DNA of 64,000 bases, taken from Phlyctochytrium arcticum (lineage: Eukaryota; Chytridiomycota; Chytridiomycetes; Chytridiales; Chytridiaceae). Every line of letters begins with the position of its first letter. Position 1 is the first letter of the stretch. A program made the translations under genes and the position numbers. This document shows positions 30,901-42,500 of this stretch, piece by piece. The notes beneath the pieces are model-generated. The model did not search any database, was not told where the DNA came from, and saw only the letters and a list, made by a program, of their open reading frames with translations. The stretch covers positions 124,001 through 188,000 of the forward strand of contig JAHLKI010000002.1 in the NCBI GenBank assembly GCA_025602905.1, given 5' to 3'.

Positions 30901-31848
30901 TATTGTCAATGGTATATATATAAAATTGCCTTTCCCTCTAGTGATGATGGCGCATGTTGATTGATATTTTATTTTAGGTGACCCGGTTCTGGTTGTGATT
31001 ACCAGTGCAGGAACTGTACAGACGTTCGAGCTTCCTGGACTAAAACTGTTATGGGAAGAGTCGCTGCCCATCACTGCCAGCAGGTACACATCATCTTTGT
31101 TTCAAGATATGCTCAGTTCTGCCATTTTCTAACCGAGTTGAATAGCGCACTACTACACAAAACCCATATTTCTCGAGACGGAAAATTACTGCTTTGGACC
31201 CGGCAAAATGAGTTTGAAGTTTTCTCGATAGCGAGCAATACGTCAGAGTACGTGTACAATCTCTCAATTACGGACGTAATACTGCTTACATTGAGCAACA
31301 GATTACCTGATGTGGATATCCGGATGTACGATTTGACGAAAGCCATGGCGTGGACGCGTGAACGAGGGATCCGACCCAGTACTGTTAAAAGTCCGGCGGA
31401 AGATGCTCTATGTATGTGTATCCTCTTTTGCATTATTATCTGTGCCTTTAACTGACTTTTTCGGTGTGCGGCAGTCAGCAACCCTGCCCCCAGTCAAGGG
31501 CGTACAGTAGCATCCTCATCATCCTCCAGTCGCGAGACTGCTGCTCGGATATCAGAGGGTGGACCGTTTTCCCGTACCAAGCAGGTATATGCTGATTTCT
31601 TCAAACATGATGCATTTGCCATGTCCTAATTCCTTTTGCTACGCTACCTAGGCTCTAGGTGAACGCGGAGAAAAACTTGGAATACTCGAGCACAAGTTTG
31701 GGGATTTGGAGGATACCTCCAAGGGATTTTTGGATAACATCAAAGAATACAATAAACGACAGGTTTACACTTTCTTTTCTTTGGGGTTTAGACTGTTTCT
31801 GTCTAACTTTTGAATGTTTAGGCCGCCAAAAAATGGTACCAAATCTGA
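27952..31848 (+). CDS. Sro7/tomosyn/Lgl-family WD40 exocytosis regulator
   Basis: These proteins bind SNAREs and Sec4/Rab-type partners to control exocytosis and polarity. The first large exon starts MNFLRRIVSGVDDD and encodes WD40 blades with the family's GLKGDAICVAFDPVQTLLAI and GISNGDILLVGK, then ENELSVWDIQTGK, AVLSVEFNPKDAALLLIGH and TAGFSTLWHT. A Pro/Ser-rich loop (PPPLLPPRDPSP...) interrupts the second propeller. Later exons give LLVTAADGGLHLIHLVSGE, TSAGTVQTFELPGLKLLW and HISRDGKLLLWTRQNEFEVF. The C-terminus LGERGEKLGILEHKFGDLED with NIKEYNKRQAAKKWYQI is an R-SNARE-like motif, as in tomosyn; yeast Sro7 lacks a clear one. Stop at 31846-31848. About eight introns, all after 30240. No gene symbol is given because the Sro7 versus tomosyn orthology is open. 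Confidence 0.85.
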
Positions 31849-32086
31849 CACTTTCTTCTGAAATAGCACCTCTTGTAGCTTTGTATATATACGATACCCC
31901 CTGGCTGACCTTTAGCATAGACCAAGGCCCCTTGCGCTGTACATGTTTGGATCTTCGAAAGCACGCTGTTCGTTTCACTTTGACTTACCCAGCAAAATGC
32001 ATTCGATCAACCTAGATTTAGACCGTCGTTTCACTCCAAGGCCCAGAATCGCGACCGCCAATAGAGAGCCAGTAATTGAAATCATT

Positions 32087-32592
32087 CTACGTTGCGGCAA
32101 TTTCCCGCGTCCGCAAGATCCTCTGAGAACGGCTCAACGTCCGTCGACTCGTGGGTGGGAATGCGGGCCCTAAGGCTCTAATATTGCAATCCGGGCGCAT
32201 CTCGAATATAAGCTTCCGGGTAGCCTTCGTCTCCGTCACTATTTCGGGAGCAAAATCCTTCATCGACAGTCTGTGGTTAAGATGTCGGAAATGAAGCAAG
32301 TATTCTTTGTTTAGGTCGATAACCACAATCTTCTCCCTACGGATTCGGTCCAGAAGGTGCTGTTCTGGGCATACTCGAGTGTAGGATCCTGGGTGTCTCC
32401 CAGCTCCCAGAGCGCATCTTGAAGACGCGCAGTATCCAAAGTCCGTATCCAATGCTTGGCGGTTTCTTGGGATATACAAACATCTTCATCGTCTGTGGAA
32501 GTAGGAAAAGACCCTTCGAGGTTTGCAAGATGCAGAGATGCCTGGTTGTTGGATTCTTGATGAGAGCTCGCGAGCCTTACCTTTGTTGCCAT
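32087..32592 (-). CDS. Unrecognised protein, probably frame-disrupted
   Basis: Two minus-strand frames look like halves of one protein. The first runs from MATKVRLASSHQESNNQASL through ETAKHWIRTLDTARLQDALW to ELGDTQDPTLEYAQ. The second resumes at QHLLDRIRREKIVVIDLNKE, continues through EYLLHFRHLNHRLSMKDFAP, and ends REIAAT at 32087. They join near 32363 with a 2-nt offset and no plausible intron between. The copy is therefore a recent pseudogene, contains a sequencing error, or the resemblance is chance. I do not recognise the family. It lies between convergent tomosyn and divergent U1-C. Confidence 0.35.
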
Positions 32593-32703
32593 GGCAAATC
32601 GACGCTGGCAATATCACATCTGGACAAAGTGGTCAGAACCAGGGTGAGAACGACGACTAAAACACGCAAGGATTTCGCATTCAGACTATAGAGGAAAGGC
32701 AAA

Positions 32704-33631
32704 ATGCCCAAATATTATTGTGGTATGGACCATGTTTTGGTGTTTCCAGGCTACCGCTACTTACTCATACTTCACATTTACAGATTACTGCGATATTTTC
32801 TTGACACATGACTCCCCCTCAGTTCGCAAGGCTCACAATGCAGGCTGGAAACACAAGTTGCAAGTGCAGAATTACTATTCAGGTCAGCTGCAGCCATACT
32901 TGTTTCTCCTGTGGAGAAGATGTGTTAACCGTCTATAATCGTTGTTTTAGGAATGGACCCAGATCTGGTCCAACTTGTCATAGATAAGCTGACCGCGGCA
33001 TATGCAGGAACCCCAGGGGCACCAGGTACTTTGGTACAGCAGTACATGTTGGCCGGTAGATTCTTACATCCGAATTCGACAGACTTCAATGCCCCGATCG
33101 TGTTTGGGCCATATGGAAGTATGTTTTTGAGATTTGATCCGCCATGAGAATCTGTTGACTGATCTTTATGTAGTGCCAATGATGCCTCGACCATTTATGG
33201 GTATGGGCCCGCCACGACCTGGATTTCCACCAATGCCATTTCCTCCCCGACCAGGTATGCCTGGTATGCCACCAATGGGCTTCCGTCCTATGCCTGGGAT
33301 GCCTGGTGCTCCACCATTCTTTCGCCCTCCGCCAGGCGGTCCTTTCCCTCCACATATGGCCGGTGGGCCTTTCCCACCAAGACCCCCACCAGGAATGTTC
33401 CCCTATGGACCAGGGGGGCCAGGTGCACCGGGTGGCCCTGGCGGCCCAGGGATGCCACCTCCAGGGCCAGGAGGATACCCACACCCCGGCGGACCCGGTG
33501 GCCCACCGATGCCAGGAGCTATAGGTGCACCGCCATCAAGTTATGCGCAAGCTGGACCAGATACAAATGGCAAGCGACCATATGAAGGGGAAGAGGATGA
33601 TTCATCAAAACGTTTTAAAAGCGAGCAGTAG
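32704..33631 (+). CDS. YHC1: U1 snRNP protein C
   Basis: U1-C stabilises pairing of U1 snRNA with the 5' splice site. The N-terminal C2H2 zinc finger is split by an intron after codon 6: exon 1 encodes MPKYYC (19 coding nt), and exon 2 gives [20 protein letters not shown] and [12 protein letters not shown]. This matches the family core MPKYYCDYCD..LTHDS.SVRK.H..G.KH. The third exon encodes the helix [17 protein letters not shown]. The remainder is Pro/Gly/Met-rich ([18 protein letters not shown] and similar), as in animal U1-C, ending [19 protein letters not shown], a nuclear-type tail. Total about 215 residues. Confidence 0.93.
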
Positions 33632-33758
33632 AGTAGTGTGATAATGAATATATATATTCGCGTGCGGTCCATTAGATATTTACAAATTCTCTACGATGCG
33701 TGTACTATTATGTATGATCTTGATTTGAGTGGAATAGCTCTGCTGGTTGGAGGGCGTT

Positions 33759-34391
33759 TTATGGCTTGCTGGGAATGACGGCAGCTGCTTTCTGGGTATT
33801 TGACAAACTCCAGCGTTCAGGATAAACTTCAAGGCCCTGGGTGACATCTACCCAACCCATACCGGCCATCAACGTCCCCATTCCCAACATCGTACCGATT
33901 AAGATGCCAATACCGCTCTTCGTGAGTAGTGGATTCTCCATGGGACCGCGGAAGAATGGTAAAGTAGCAGCTCGGTATGCCAGACCAGCAACTGCTCCAG
34001 CGGCAAAGTTGGTTCCGTGCCATTGATTGTCGTCTTCCCGTGGCGGCAGCTTTCGTCCATCACGCTCCGCACCCACTAATCGGGCTTTGTAGACTCCAGT
34101 CCGAAGGCCTTCTGCTACAGCAAAGAAGCAAGCATATCCGGCTGCTGATTTTACGACAGTACGCCATGCTTGTCCTGGCATAACTGCTCGGCGCTCGGTA
34201 GATGTTTCCGGAAAGGTATTTGAGTTGAGTGGAAGAGCTATTGCTGCCAACGTTGCTCCAGCTAATCCCCCAGCAAAAGTTTGAGGGTACACTCCTGGAG
34301 GCAAAAGTGCCTGAGCCTGGTTGTAAACCCCATAGAGGGCTACGATCGACAAAGCTTCTCCGCCTAGTTGCATTGCGTAGGGAACTACCAT
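33759..34391 (-). CDS. Tim17/22/23-family-like membrane protein (NDUFA11-like?)
   Basis: A 210-residue intronless frame with about four hydrophobic, Gly/Ala-rich segments: ALSIVALYGVYNQAQALL, FAGGLAGATLAAIALPLN, VVKSAAGYACFFAVAEGLR and FAAGAVAGLAYRAATLPF, then IGILIGTMLGMGTLMAGMG. Between helices 3 and 4 lies REDDNQWHGTNFAAGAVAG, which resembles the R.KDD..N...AG signature of Tim17-type proteins, including the complex I subunit NDUFA11/B14.7. A role in the mitochondrial inner membrane is likely. Assignment to a protein translocase subunit versus complex I cannot be made by eye. It converges with U1-C, whose stop is 128 bp away. Confidence 0.55.
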   Translation of the reverse strand: MVVPYAMQLGGEALSIVALYGVYNQAQALLPPGVYPQTFAGGLAGATLAAIALPLNSNTFPETSTERRAVMPGQAWRTVVKSAAGYACFFAVAEGLRTGVYKARLVGAERDGRKLPPREDDNQWHGTNFAAGAVAGLAYRAATLPFFRGPMENPLLTKSGIGILIGTMLGMGTLMAGMGWVDVTQGLEVYPERWSLSNTQKAAAVIPSKP

Positions 34392-34964
34392 CCTTGTCTA
34401 TCTACAGAGAATGGCGACGATCGCTTGGGTTTGTTTAAGAACTTTACGACAAAAGGCAAACCGCGTCTCGTTCTTGAAAACCCAACCGACATCCTACATT
34501 GAATTACTCCACCTTCGTAAAAAGTGGTGGCTTCTACAAACATTGAAATCAAGAGAGCCTGGGAAAGGAGGATCCCCCTGTCGGTTGGAGAAGCCTATTG
34601 AAGGGGAAGAGAGATGCTGCTGAGAACGCGGGTAAGCATCTAAACTTTACGACCTGCTGCTCAAAAGGAACAAAGACTAACACTCGGTTGAATGAATCAC
34701 TCAACAGTTTTCCAGCGTCCTGCCCGGCGTTGCGAGGCTCAGATCTGATACCATCTTGGCTGCTGGGCAGCCTAGGGGCATAATGACGCTTGGGCATATA
34801 AGGCGGCCTACGAGCAACAATGTCATCAAAACGGAACAAACTCGCATTTTCGGGGTCATGAGTCGGATATGCAAAGGACCATCGATTGACACCGAAGAGC
34901 TGCGCCGAAACTTGACGTTGCCAAGGACTCCAGGTCAAGAAACAACGGGTCTGCCAAATAGCAT
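34392..34964. other. 5' region of MCU, possible upstream exon(s)
   Basis: This region should hold the promoter and perhaps an exon encoding the mitochondrial presequence of the uniporter. A frame from ATG at 34411 encodes MATIAWVCLRTLRQKANRVS, which has a presequence-like Arg/Lys-rich, acid-free character, but I could not join it with confidence to the downstream exon. Confidence 0.35.
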
Positions 34965-36082
34965 ATGGTCATGCTTTCTTCAAGCTCATGTCTGTTTTTA
35001 GCACTGGTTGGGGAGGCAACGGTCCATTCCGACATGGGCCCGGCAGATATGTACTGGCTCTTTCTTTCCATCCCAATCCCAAAGACCAGCAGACCTCATC
35101 CCTCAACCTCAGCAAATCAAAAAAGCGTCAACAGCATTTACGATATCATATCTCCTACCGATGGAAGTGCCTTTGCTTCCAATTCTTCTGCAGACTGCTC
35201 ATACCGGATATCCCATCGCGAGACTTGCGTCATTCCACTAAAAGCGAAAGATCGCGTCTCGGATCTTTTGATGCACATTCAAGAGGAGTACCCAAACCTT
35301 GGAATGCCACGCATCCACGTTAGACCGCGAAATCAGTCGCTTCTCGATGAGAATACTGTGGTTGACCACAGTAGCACGTCTGCTGAAGCGGGCACAGCAC
35401 ATGTCGTTCAGGGAACGACCCCTCCCCTGTCTGACATGCTAATCACGGACTTCCTCCGTAACAGCGACCAATATACCATTGACCTCGGCACCCGCATTCA
35501 CTTGCGTATTTCCAAATCAGAATTGACGGAAAAGCTGCATAACGCGGAGAGCCAGATGATGTTATTGCGCTCAGAGCTGGCTATTTTCGAAGAGCAGACG
35601 GCAAACATAGAAAAGGCAGTAGAAAACAGAGTCAGGCTGGTCAAATATGCAGGGATGACATATATCACGTTGCAGCTCGGCACTATTGTTTTCTTGACGC
35701 AGCAGGTAAGCATGCAACTTTTTTTGCTAGCCATAAACGCGATATAGTAAATATGACCCTTCTGTCGACTGATAGCTCGGTTGGGACCTGATGGGTAAGT
35801 CAAGCAACTTGAGTCCTTTTGGTAGCATTTCCTTAACACGTACTTCCCCCAAAAGAGCCTGTTTCATACCTCGTGACCATAGCAGGTATGATATTTTCTG
35901 CCGCGCTATACCTTACCATTCGTCGGGATCCCGATTATTCAACAATGTCGCGATGGTTGCGGGGTGTGCTGCGCCGGCAGATAATACGATGGAGACGCTT
36001 CGACGAAAACAAATATTTGCAAATCAAAAGGGATGTAGAAAGGCAGACAACATGGGTCAAGCGAGCGGGTACAATTTTGTAA
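34965..36082 (+). CDS. MCU: Mitochondrial calcium uniporter pore subunit
   Basis: MCU forms the Ca2+ channel of the inner mitochondrial membrane. The large exon encodes an N-terminal domain (ETCVIPLKAKDRVSDLLMHI), a coiled coil (ELTEKLHNAESQMMLLRSEL; EKAVENRVRLVKYAG) and helix TM1 (MTYITLQLGTIVFLTQQ). An 18-nt exon plus the next one give the selectivity filter LGWDLMEPVSYLVTIAG, equivalent to the animal WDIMEP motif with conserved Asp and Glu, then TM2 and a basic tail ending KRAGTIL. Two introns flank the 18-nt exon. The start is uncertain; 34965 is the first in-frame ATG of the exon, and a 5' exon with the presequence is likely. Stop at 36080-36082, 168 bp from the EDC3 stop. Confidence 0.85.
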
Positions 36083-36250
36083 ATCAGTGGACCGCGCAAC
36101 AAGAATATGGTCACATCATGCTGTTTTGATGAGTTTTGGATCCGGATCCACAGGGGATATCTGGTATTTTGCCAAAAATTACACGAATAAATAGATTTTG
36201 TGCAGTTGGATGATCAGTTTCAAAAAATGGCGTCAGTCTATATATTTGCC

Positions 36251-38663
36251 TTATTTGTTGTTCATAGAAGCGGTGTTGTCAATGTCAACCACTTCCAGAC
36301 CAATGACAAACTTGTCACCAAATGGGGGTATGTACTTGAGGGTCCGACCTTGGTTCGCCATCTTCTTTGCTCGTTGAATGACGATTCGCGGAATTCCCAA
36401 ATCTGCGAGAAAGAGTTCGCCTGTAAGCTCTCTACCAAATGCGCGGGTATGACCAATTTTTGGAAGACCCAAAGCGAGTGTCCATTTGGGCGAGATATAG
36501 TGTGTGGGAGACATTGGTTGCCCTTAGTGATTGAATATTAGTGAGAAATTCAACTCATCCTGATTATGCCCAAAAGTACCTGTGTTGCCGTTCAAGCCGC
36601 TAGCTATGTCTAGACTGAGGACATTGGCCTTGTTCTCGTTCGCCCACTGCATCAAGTCGCAAACTAGACTCTTGTCATGCTCGCTCAGATCCAATAATGT
36701 TTGATAACTCCCCAAAAGCGCATCAATAATGATGTCAACAGGCTGGGATGATGGATGAGGCAGGTCCACTACACCTCGAGTCAATTTTCCCCCTGTAGGG
36801 AAAAAACACTTCTGTTGTGTTGCAACAGCATTGACGAGCTCAGCTTCGGCGCCGACCGCACACACAATTACATTGCATTCGTGATTGGCGAGGTGTCGTG
36901 CCGCACATAGTCCATGTGCGCCAAGCTTATTGTTGCCTACTAGGACGACCACCAGTGGTCCTTCATTGTGATTTCCTGGTTTGATACGTCTTGATCCGCC
37001 CAATGCCTGCAGAACCAACATGGCTGCCCCTCGCCCACCATTCTCGATCATTTGCTCATCACTCGGCCCAGTTTCACTAGCCGTTATGCGCTCAACTTCA
37101 ATCATTTCAGAGGGAGAGATGCTCGGTATAAAAACACCGTTTGCCGCGCGACAGGCACGCTTACGAGGAGCACCTGCACGCATGCCGTACTCGGCTGCAG
37201 ACATGTCATCAACCGTGATACCGTCACTCTCGTTGTCACTTTCGACCTCAGCATCATTGCCAGTTTCATCGCCACTGGGAAGCACAGAGTCGAGAACCAT
37301 GTCGCGTATTCCTAGCTTCTGCAGGCCAGAAACTTGATCCTTTCTTAGGCGGTTGAGGTTTACAAGCAGTGTTTCCGGCGCAGTAGAGTCTCCTTCGCGA
37401 ATTTCAGCAAAGACACGCCTCTTATCAAACTGGGACAAGCCGGCTTGAAAATCAAAATCATCCGAATACGCTGCCACATCGCCCTCGAATGTTTCCGCGC
37501 GCCGGTTTTTTCGTTGCCTGCTTGCCGGGGAAGGCCCATCTGTGGGTCGGAGCTTGCTCCCTGGCTGTTTACCAGTTCTCCTTGCATCTCGCTCCCGCCT
37601 TTGTCCATTCTTTGTCCGAACCGCAGGAGTGCGTGACTCTTGCTCTGATACGCTGTTGAATGCAGAAAAGTCCACTTCTTCTTCATCAAGCTCGCTCTCC
37701 GTAACAGTCAGCGAGTCAGGCTGGAGTATGGGGTGTGAGATTCCTTTGAGTTTCTGCATCTTGTGATTAGGGACTATGACCGAAAGAGGAGGTGATGAAA
37801 TTCTACGTACCCCTGCTCTTGAGCCAGATCCCTGGGAAGACGATATGTGAACCAGAGGAGGTGTGTGCTGGCGTGACAATATGGTCTTCTCCAAGGTAGG
37901 AGTGGATGATAATCTCGCAGCGCTTTGAGCTGCTCGAGTGGGAGCTTTTGGGGCCATCTGAAGTATACCAAGTCAGTATTTCCATCAGTCGTGTCACTAT
38001 TGAGAAATGCAAACCGAGATAATGGCTGGGTCAACGAACGCGCTTTTGGAGCGCATTGGGGGTTTTTGTGAGTGACCGCCCAAGGATTGCGGTAGGACGT
38101 TACTTGAGTTGCTAGAAACGGGCGATTGTGGTATAGGAACGCGTTGCGGTTGTGATATATATGTTGGCGGGGGAGGCGGTCGTGTAGGAGCATTTTCATG
38201 ATATAAGGGTGACGGGACAGAATGAACCGGCATTCTTTGTGTAGACGGTTCATGTGCGACATTCGCCACGGTTTGAGAAACTGGGTAGTGTTCAGGAGCA
38301 ACATTCCGATGATTACGATGCTCTCCATCATTTTGACCCCCAGGAGGAATGATTTGCAAGTCTTTGATATCCTGACCTGGAACCTGATATGCTCCATAGC
38401 GAAGAACATTCCCATTCACTTTTGTAGTGGCTGAAATTCAAGTGGTCAATCACATACTCCAGAGATTATTCCCACCCATTATTTGCACACATACCATCTT
38501 GAAGCGCGATGAGTTGAGTTCTTTGATCGATGCTGGCCACCCTTCCGTCAACGATCTGACCGTTCGTCAGATACAGACGCACGTCCATTCCCTTTTCAAT
38601 ACAGGTTTAGTGCCAAGTAGCGCGACAACTCATCGCGCGTAAACTCACTAGAAATTCGGCCAT
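36251..38663 (-). CDS. EDC3: Enhancer of mRNA decapping 3
   Basis: Edc3 is a P-body scaffold that activates Dcp2 and promotes mRNA decay. It has the full family layout. The N-terminal LSm domain is split: a 15-nt first coding exon encodes MAEFL, then GMDVRLYLTNGQIVDGRVAS, IDQRTQLIALQD and VPGQDIKDLQIIPPG. A Pro/Ser-rich linker follows, then the FDF motif (YSDDFDFQAGLSQFDKRRVF) with AEIRE. The YjeF_N-type domain comes last (EMIEVERITASETGPSDEQM; GPLVVVLVGNNKLGAHGLCA; VDIIIDALLGSY; LSLDIASGLNGNTG), ending DIDNTASMNNK. About five introns. The start is 271 bp from that of SmF on the other strand. Confidence 0.92.
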
Positions 38664-38934
38664 AGTGGCTACTCAAGACCCCGAGTTTGAAAGTGGACGC
38701 TTGAAGAACTCGGTGCACCAGGTAAAGGGTTCCGTGCGGACAATTCTCTAGTGCTTTGTTCGTTGGGGATAATTGTCCAATTGTTAAAAGTCCTTGCGGG
38801 CCAATGACAAACTCAACCTGCGCAAGCTATTAGCGTTGCTACAGCAACAGCGACCTTTCATGGCGAGCAGCACCTTTGGAAATGCGACGAATTCGAGATC
38901 CACATTGCACAACCCCTTCACCGTTTGAGATACC

Positions 38935-39376
38935 ATGTCTGTACGTATCGACCTATTGACTCTTTCCGAAAGAAAGCGCTGCTTCTAACGTGCACTTATT
39001 CTTAGTTTGCCCCAGTGAATCCAAAGCCGTTTCTCAATGACTTGACCGGCAAGGCCGTTATGGTCAAGTTGAAGTGGGGACAGGAATACAAGGCACTGTT
39101 GGTCTCTGTTGACTCGTATATGAACTTGCAAGTAAGTAGTATTAGCATGCGGGCAAAATCTACTTGAGATTGACTTGGTTTCATAGTTGGCCAACACAGA
39201 AGAATACATAGATGGTGCATCAACAGGCGTTTTGGGAGAGGTTCTGGTCAGGTAAGACATCTTTTGCCATCAAGTCTGACATGTACAGAATCGCTGATGG
39301 TTTCCCCAGGTGTAACAACGTCCTTTACGTGCGGAGGTTAGAAGAGGAAGACGATGACAAAATGAACGAAGAATAA
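38935..39376 (+). CDS. SMX3: Sm protein F
   Basis: SmF is one of the seven Sm proteins forming the ring on U1, U2, U4 and U5 snRNAs. The first coding exon holds only ATG TCT; after an intron the frame continues [20 protein letters not shown] (Sm1 begins) and [20 protein letters not shown], then [20 protein letters not shown] and [15 protein letters not shown] (Sm2 RCNNVLY.R), with an acidic end. The total of about 90 residues matches the family. Three introns are seen, with donors GTACGT, GTAAGT and GTAAGA. Confidence 0.95.
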
Positions 39377-39502
39377 ACAAAAGAAGCCGTAATTGACCGA
39401 GTAACTGTCTGTACATTGGGATCTAATCAGTATATAATAAGTTGAACACAACGCTAGTTCTAGCTGACAAGTAGCACCTATCTACCTAGTCATCAACTAC
39501 GT

Positions 39503-42500
39503 CTATCTTCCAATAATAACTGGCTCGGGACCGACTTTGCCCGTTCCCCCACCCGACTTCCTTCTATCTGCGCTACCTCTACTTCTGGCAGATCTTATTC
39601 TGCCTGATCTACTTCTAATCTGATTGCGGCAGCTATGTACTCTATTCTTTTTGCAACCTGATACCTCACATCGACATGCAGCCCCTCCAGTTCCAGGGGC
39701 ACTCCACAAGCATCCTACGTCTGTGCCGCGGGAGACTGCCTGTCGTCGCTCATTGAGCATCAGCCTACCGAGTTGCTGGTGGACCCGAACTTGAGTATTG
39801 ATTAAGGCAGACTGGGTGTGTCTCTCTGCAAGGCCACGTTGATATTGCAGACCATAAACATACTATTCGCGAGCAAGGCCGATTGAGAAAGGGTCCAAAA
39901 ACGCGGGGATCAGCCACTTACATTTGATAGCGCGCCAACCGCAATACCCCCATGCGCCCGGGCAAAGTCCCGTTCCCTTAGATTCCAGTTGTTTTTGATG
40001 GGGAGAGGTCCCAATGGAACTTCAACCTAATCATGTCTGGTTAGCGTGCGCAACAAGCAATTCTCAAAACCTGCCTTGTGTACCTTGACTTTGCGAACTT
40101 TGACTTTACTGATTGGTGCTACCGGCGCAACCAATTCTGCAAGTTCAGGCTCGGGCGTTAAGTCCGCAGATCGTTGAAGCTGTAGTACCGCGTTTATACA
40201 TCTTCCACTCTGTATTGACATCTAACGAACCTGAAACGTTCCCGCGGTGTCAGGTCGCGATGTATCTGGGACAAGACTACTAGGTGATGTGTGATCGGGA
40301 CTTGGGTCATCTTGGCATTTTGAACAATGTAAGTCTCACTGTAAGAAAGGAGTAATGACGAGAGGGACGTGCTTACAGAAGAAACCTGGAGGGAATTCAG
40401 GAGGGGGAGTATTGGGTGCTCGCTCTAGTTGCATCGTATCAGTATGTGGGTGAAAGTTCGCATAAAAGGTATACCATCAATAATTTCATCCACTGGGTCA
40501 GGCCCGCTAGGCAAAGAGATCTCCACTGGCTCCCATACGGGTATCATTTCGATTTGAGGTTCGTGCTGCTGAATTTCTAACTGTTCGGGTTCCTCCAGAG
40601 GCTTGCCGTCATTAACCGGCAGGATCTCTCCTTGAAGAGCAATCTCACTTTCATCATTCTCATCATCTGAATCTAAAAGCGTATGCGGCAGCTTGGGTAC
40701 ACTCGAGGCGGTGGGGTAGGCCACTACGGTAGGTGGCTTGGATGGCGCAGGTGGTGGGATTATTTGCGGTACATCTGGCTCCAGTAGTGTAACTTGCACG
40801 GTTTCTGATTCCTTCCGTCGGGACCTGCGCGACCCTTCGCGCGACGCGTTATTTGACGGCGCGCCTTCCGTTGCAATATGATGGGGATCGTTTTCCAACG
40901 ATACAAACCGGACGCGGGACTCCTTTTGTAGAACGCGCATAAAGTTTGCAGCTTCTTGTAGGTCGAATTGCATGTCATGATCCGTTTTAAAAGCGAAAGA
41001 GTCTGATGGTACAGTTGTATCTGTCAATGCGTTCGCCAAGCTGCCCGGCCCGTGATTGACGACAGTCTGCGCACTTGGCTGCCGTGCAATCTCTGGCTGC
41101 GCACCGTCATGACGCTTTACGTTTGGCTGAGAACCCTCATGCCAAGTGTTGGGCGTAGCTGGCGGTGCTGTTGATAATCTTGGTGCAGGACTTCCGCCTC
41201 CACGCGTTACTACAAGTGTGGAACGAAACATAACCCGAGGGCTCCCAGGCTGCGCAGCTCCTAATTCAATCGGTACGCTGTTCCCCACCATGCTCATATG
41301 CGCTCCGTGAACGGTGGAAAAACTCGGCACCCCCTGCGGCGCCGAATATGGTCTACTTACCACATCTTCTGCGTCTTCGTTATTCTCATCTCTCAAGAGA
41401 TTACTTGGGGTGATCGTCCTCAGTGGCGAAACCACGGAAGTACGCCCTGATGATGGACGTGCGGCAGTGGAGGGACGGGAGGCTGTGGATAGTCGACTCT
41501 GACCGGATGGAGGTCGTAACCCCACAGAGGGGCGAAGTGCACCTGAGGGTGGCCGAGAGGTCAGCGAAAGACGTGGGAGTGCAGATGGTGGACGCGACAA
41601 GATAGAGGCCCGCTGTGGTGACATCCCAGGAGATCCGGGAGCCATTGTGGTATGATGAGAGGCACCCGAGTGACCTTCATCAGGATACGCAGGTGATACG
41701 TTCAAGCTCTTACGCCGCGCCGAAGTATGAGTAGTCAGCCCAACTGGCTCTGAAAACGGAAATATTTCTCCTTCAGCTGGCCGCTAACGCGAAAGTAGGT
41801 GATTGGCACTTACCGCCACGACTGAGAAGGTCAGCGGAACGCGTTCCGTCCCTCCTCCGACCTCTCCCCTTTTGTTGCTGACCATTCACTCGGCTCAGAG
41901 CAAGTTCCCAATCTTTCAAAAGCCACACATCCCGATCTGATTTCCATAAGCGCTTGGTTCCCTCGGCCAACGCATTCTCCGCTGCCACATATGTATGATT
42001 ACCACGCTGAATCCTGTTTACGTGTGCCGTTTCTCCAATGACGATCGGGGGCCGCGCGGTTGAAATGGTGGGAAATAAGAGATTGCCAGTCGGAGTACGT
42101 ACTGGCCGAACTACGGGAGAAGCTGAAGTCGGGAATGAATTGACGCTCACCATGCCAGTGCTTGATCCGGCGCGTGACTGAGCAAGCTGTAATGGCATTG
42201 CACTGTTTAGCATACTTTGGATCATGCCAACATGTTGATCGGCCGGCTGCAGCTGATTATCTGCAACATTTTCCTTTGATGACTTGAATTTTAGCAAGTC
42301 AGCATGCAGTACGGGCAGATAAGTTGACTGCAAATACTCGGTTAGTCATTGTAATGTACCAGTCTGCCCCAATGGTTCACACCTGCCGGCTACCTCCACC
42401 GCTAGCTTCAGCTGAGTCTGACCCCGATCTGCCACGGAATAATCCAAACTCACTCCCGCTACTTTCATTTGCACTATTCGAGGACTGTCTTGAAAAAATC

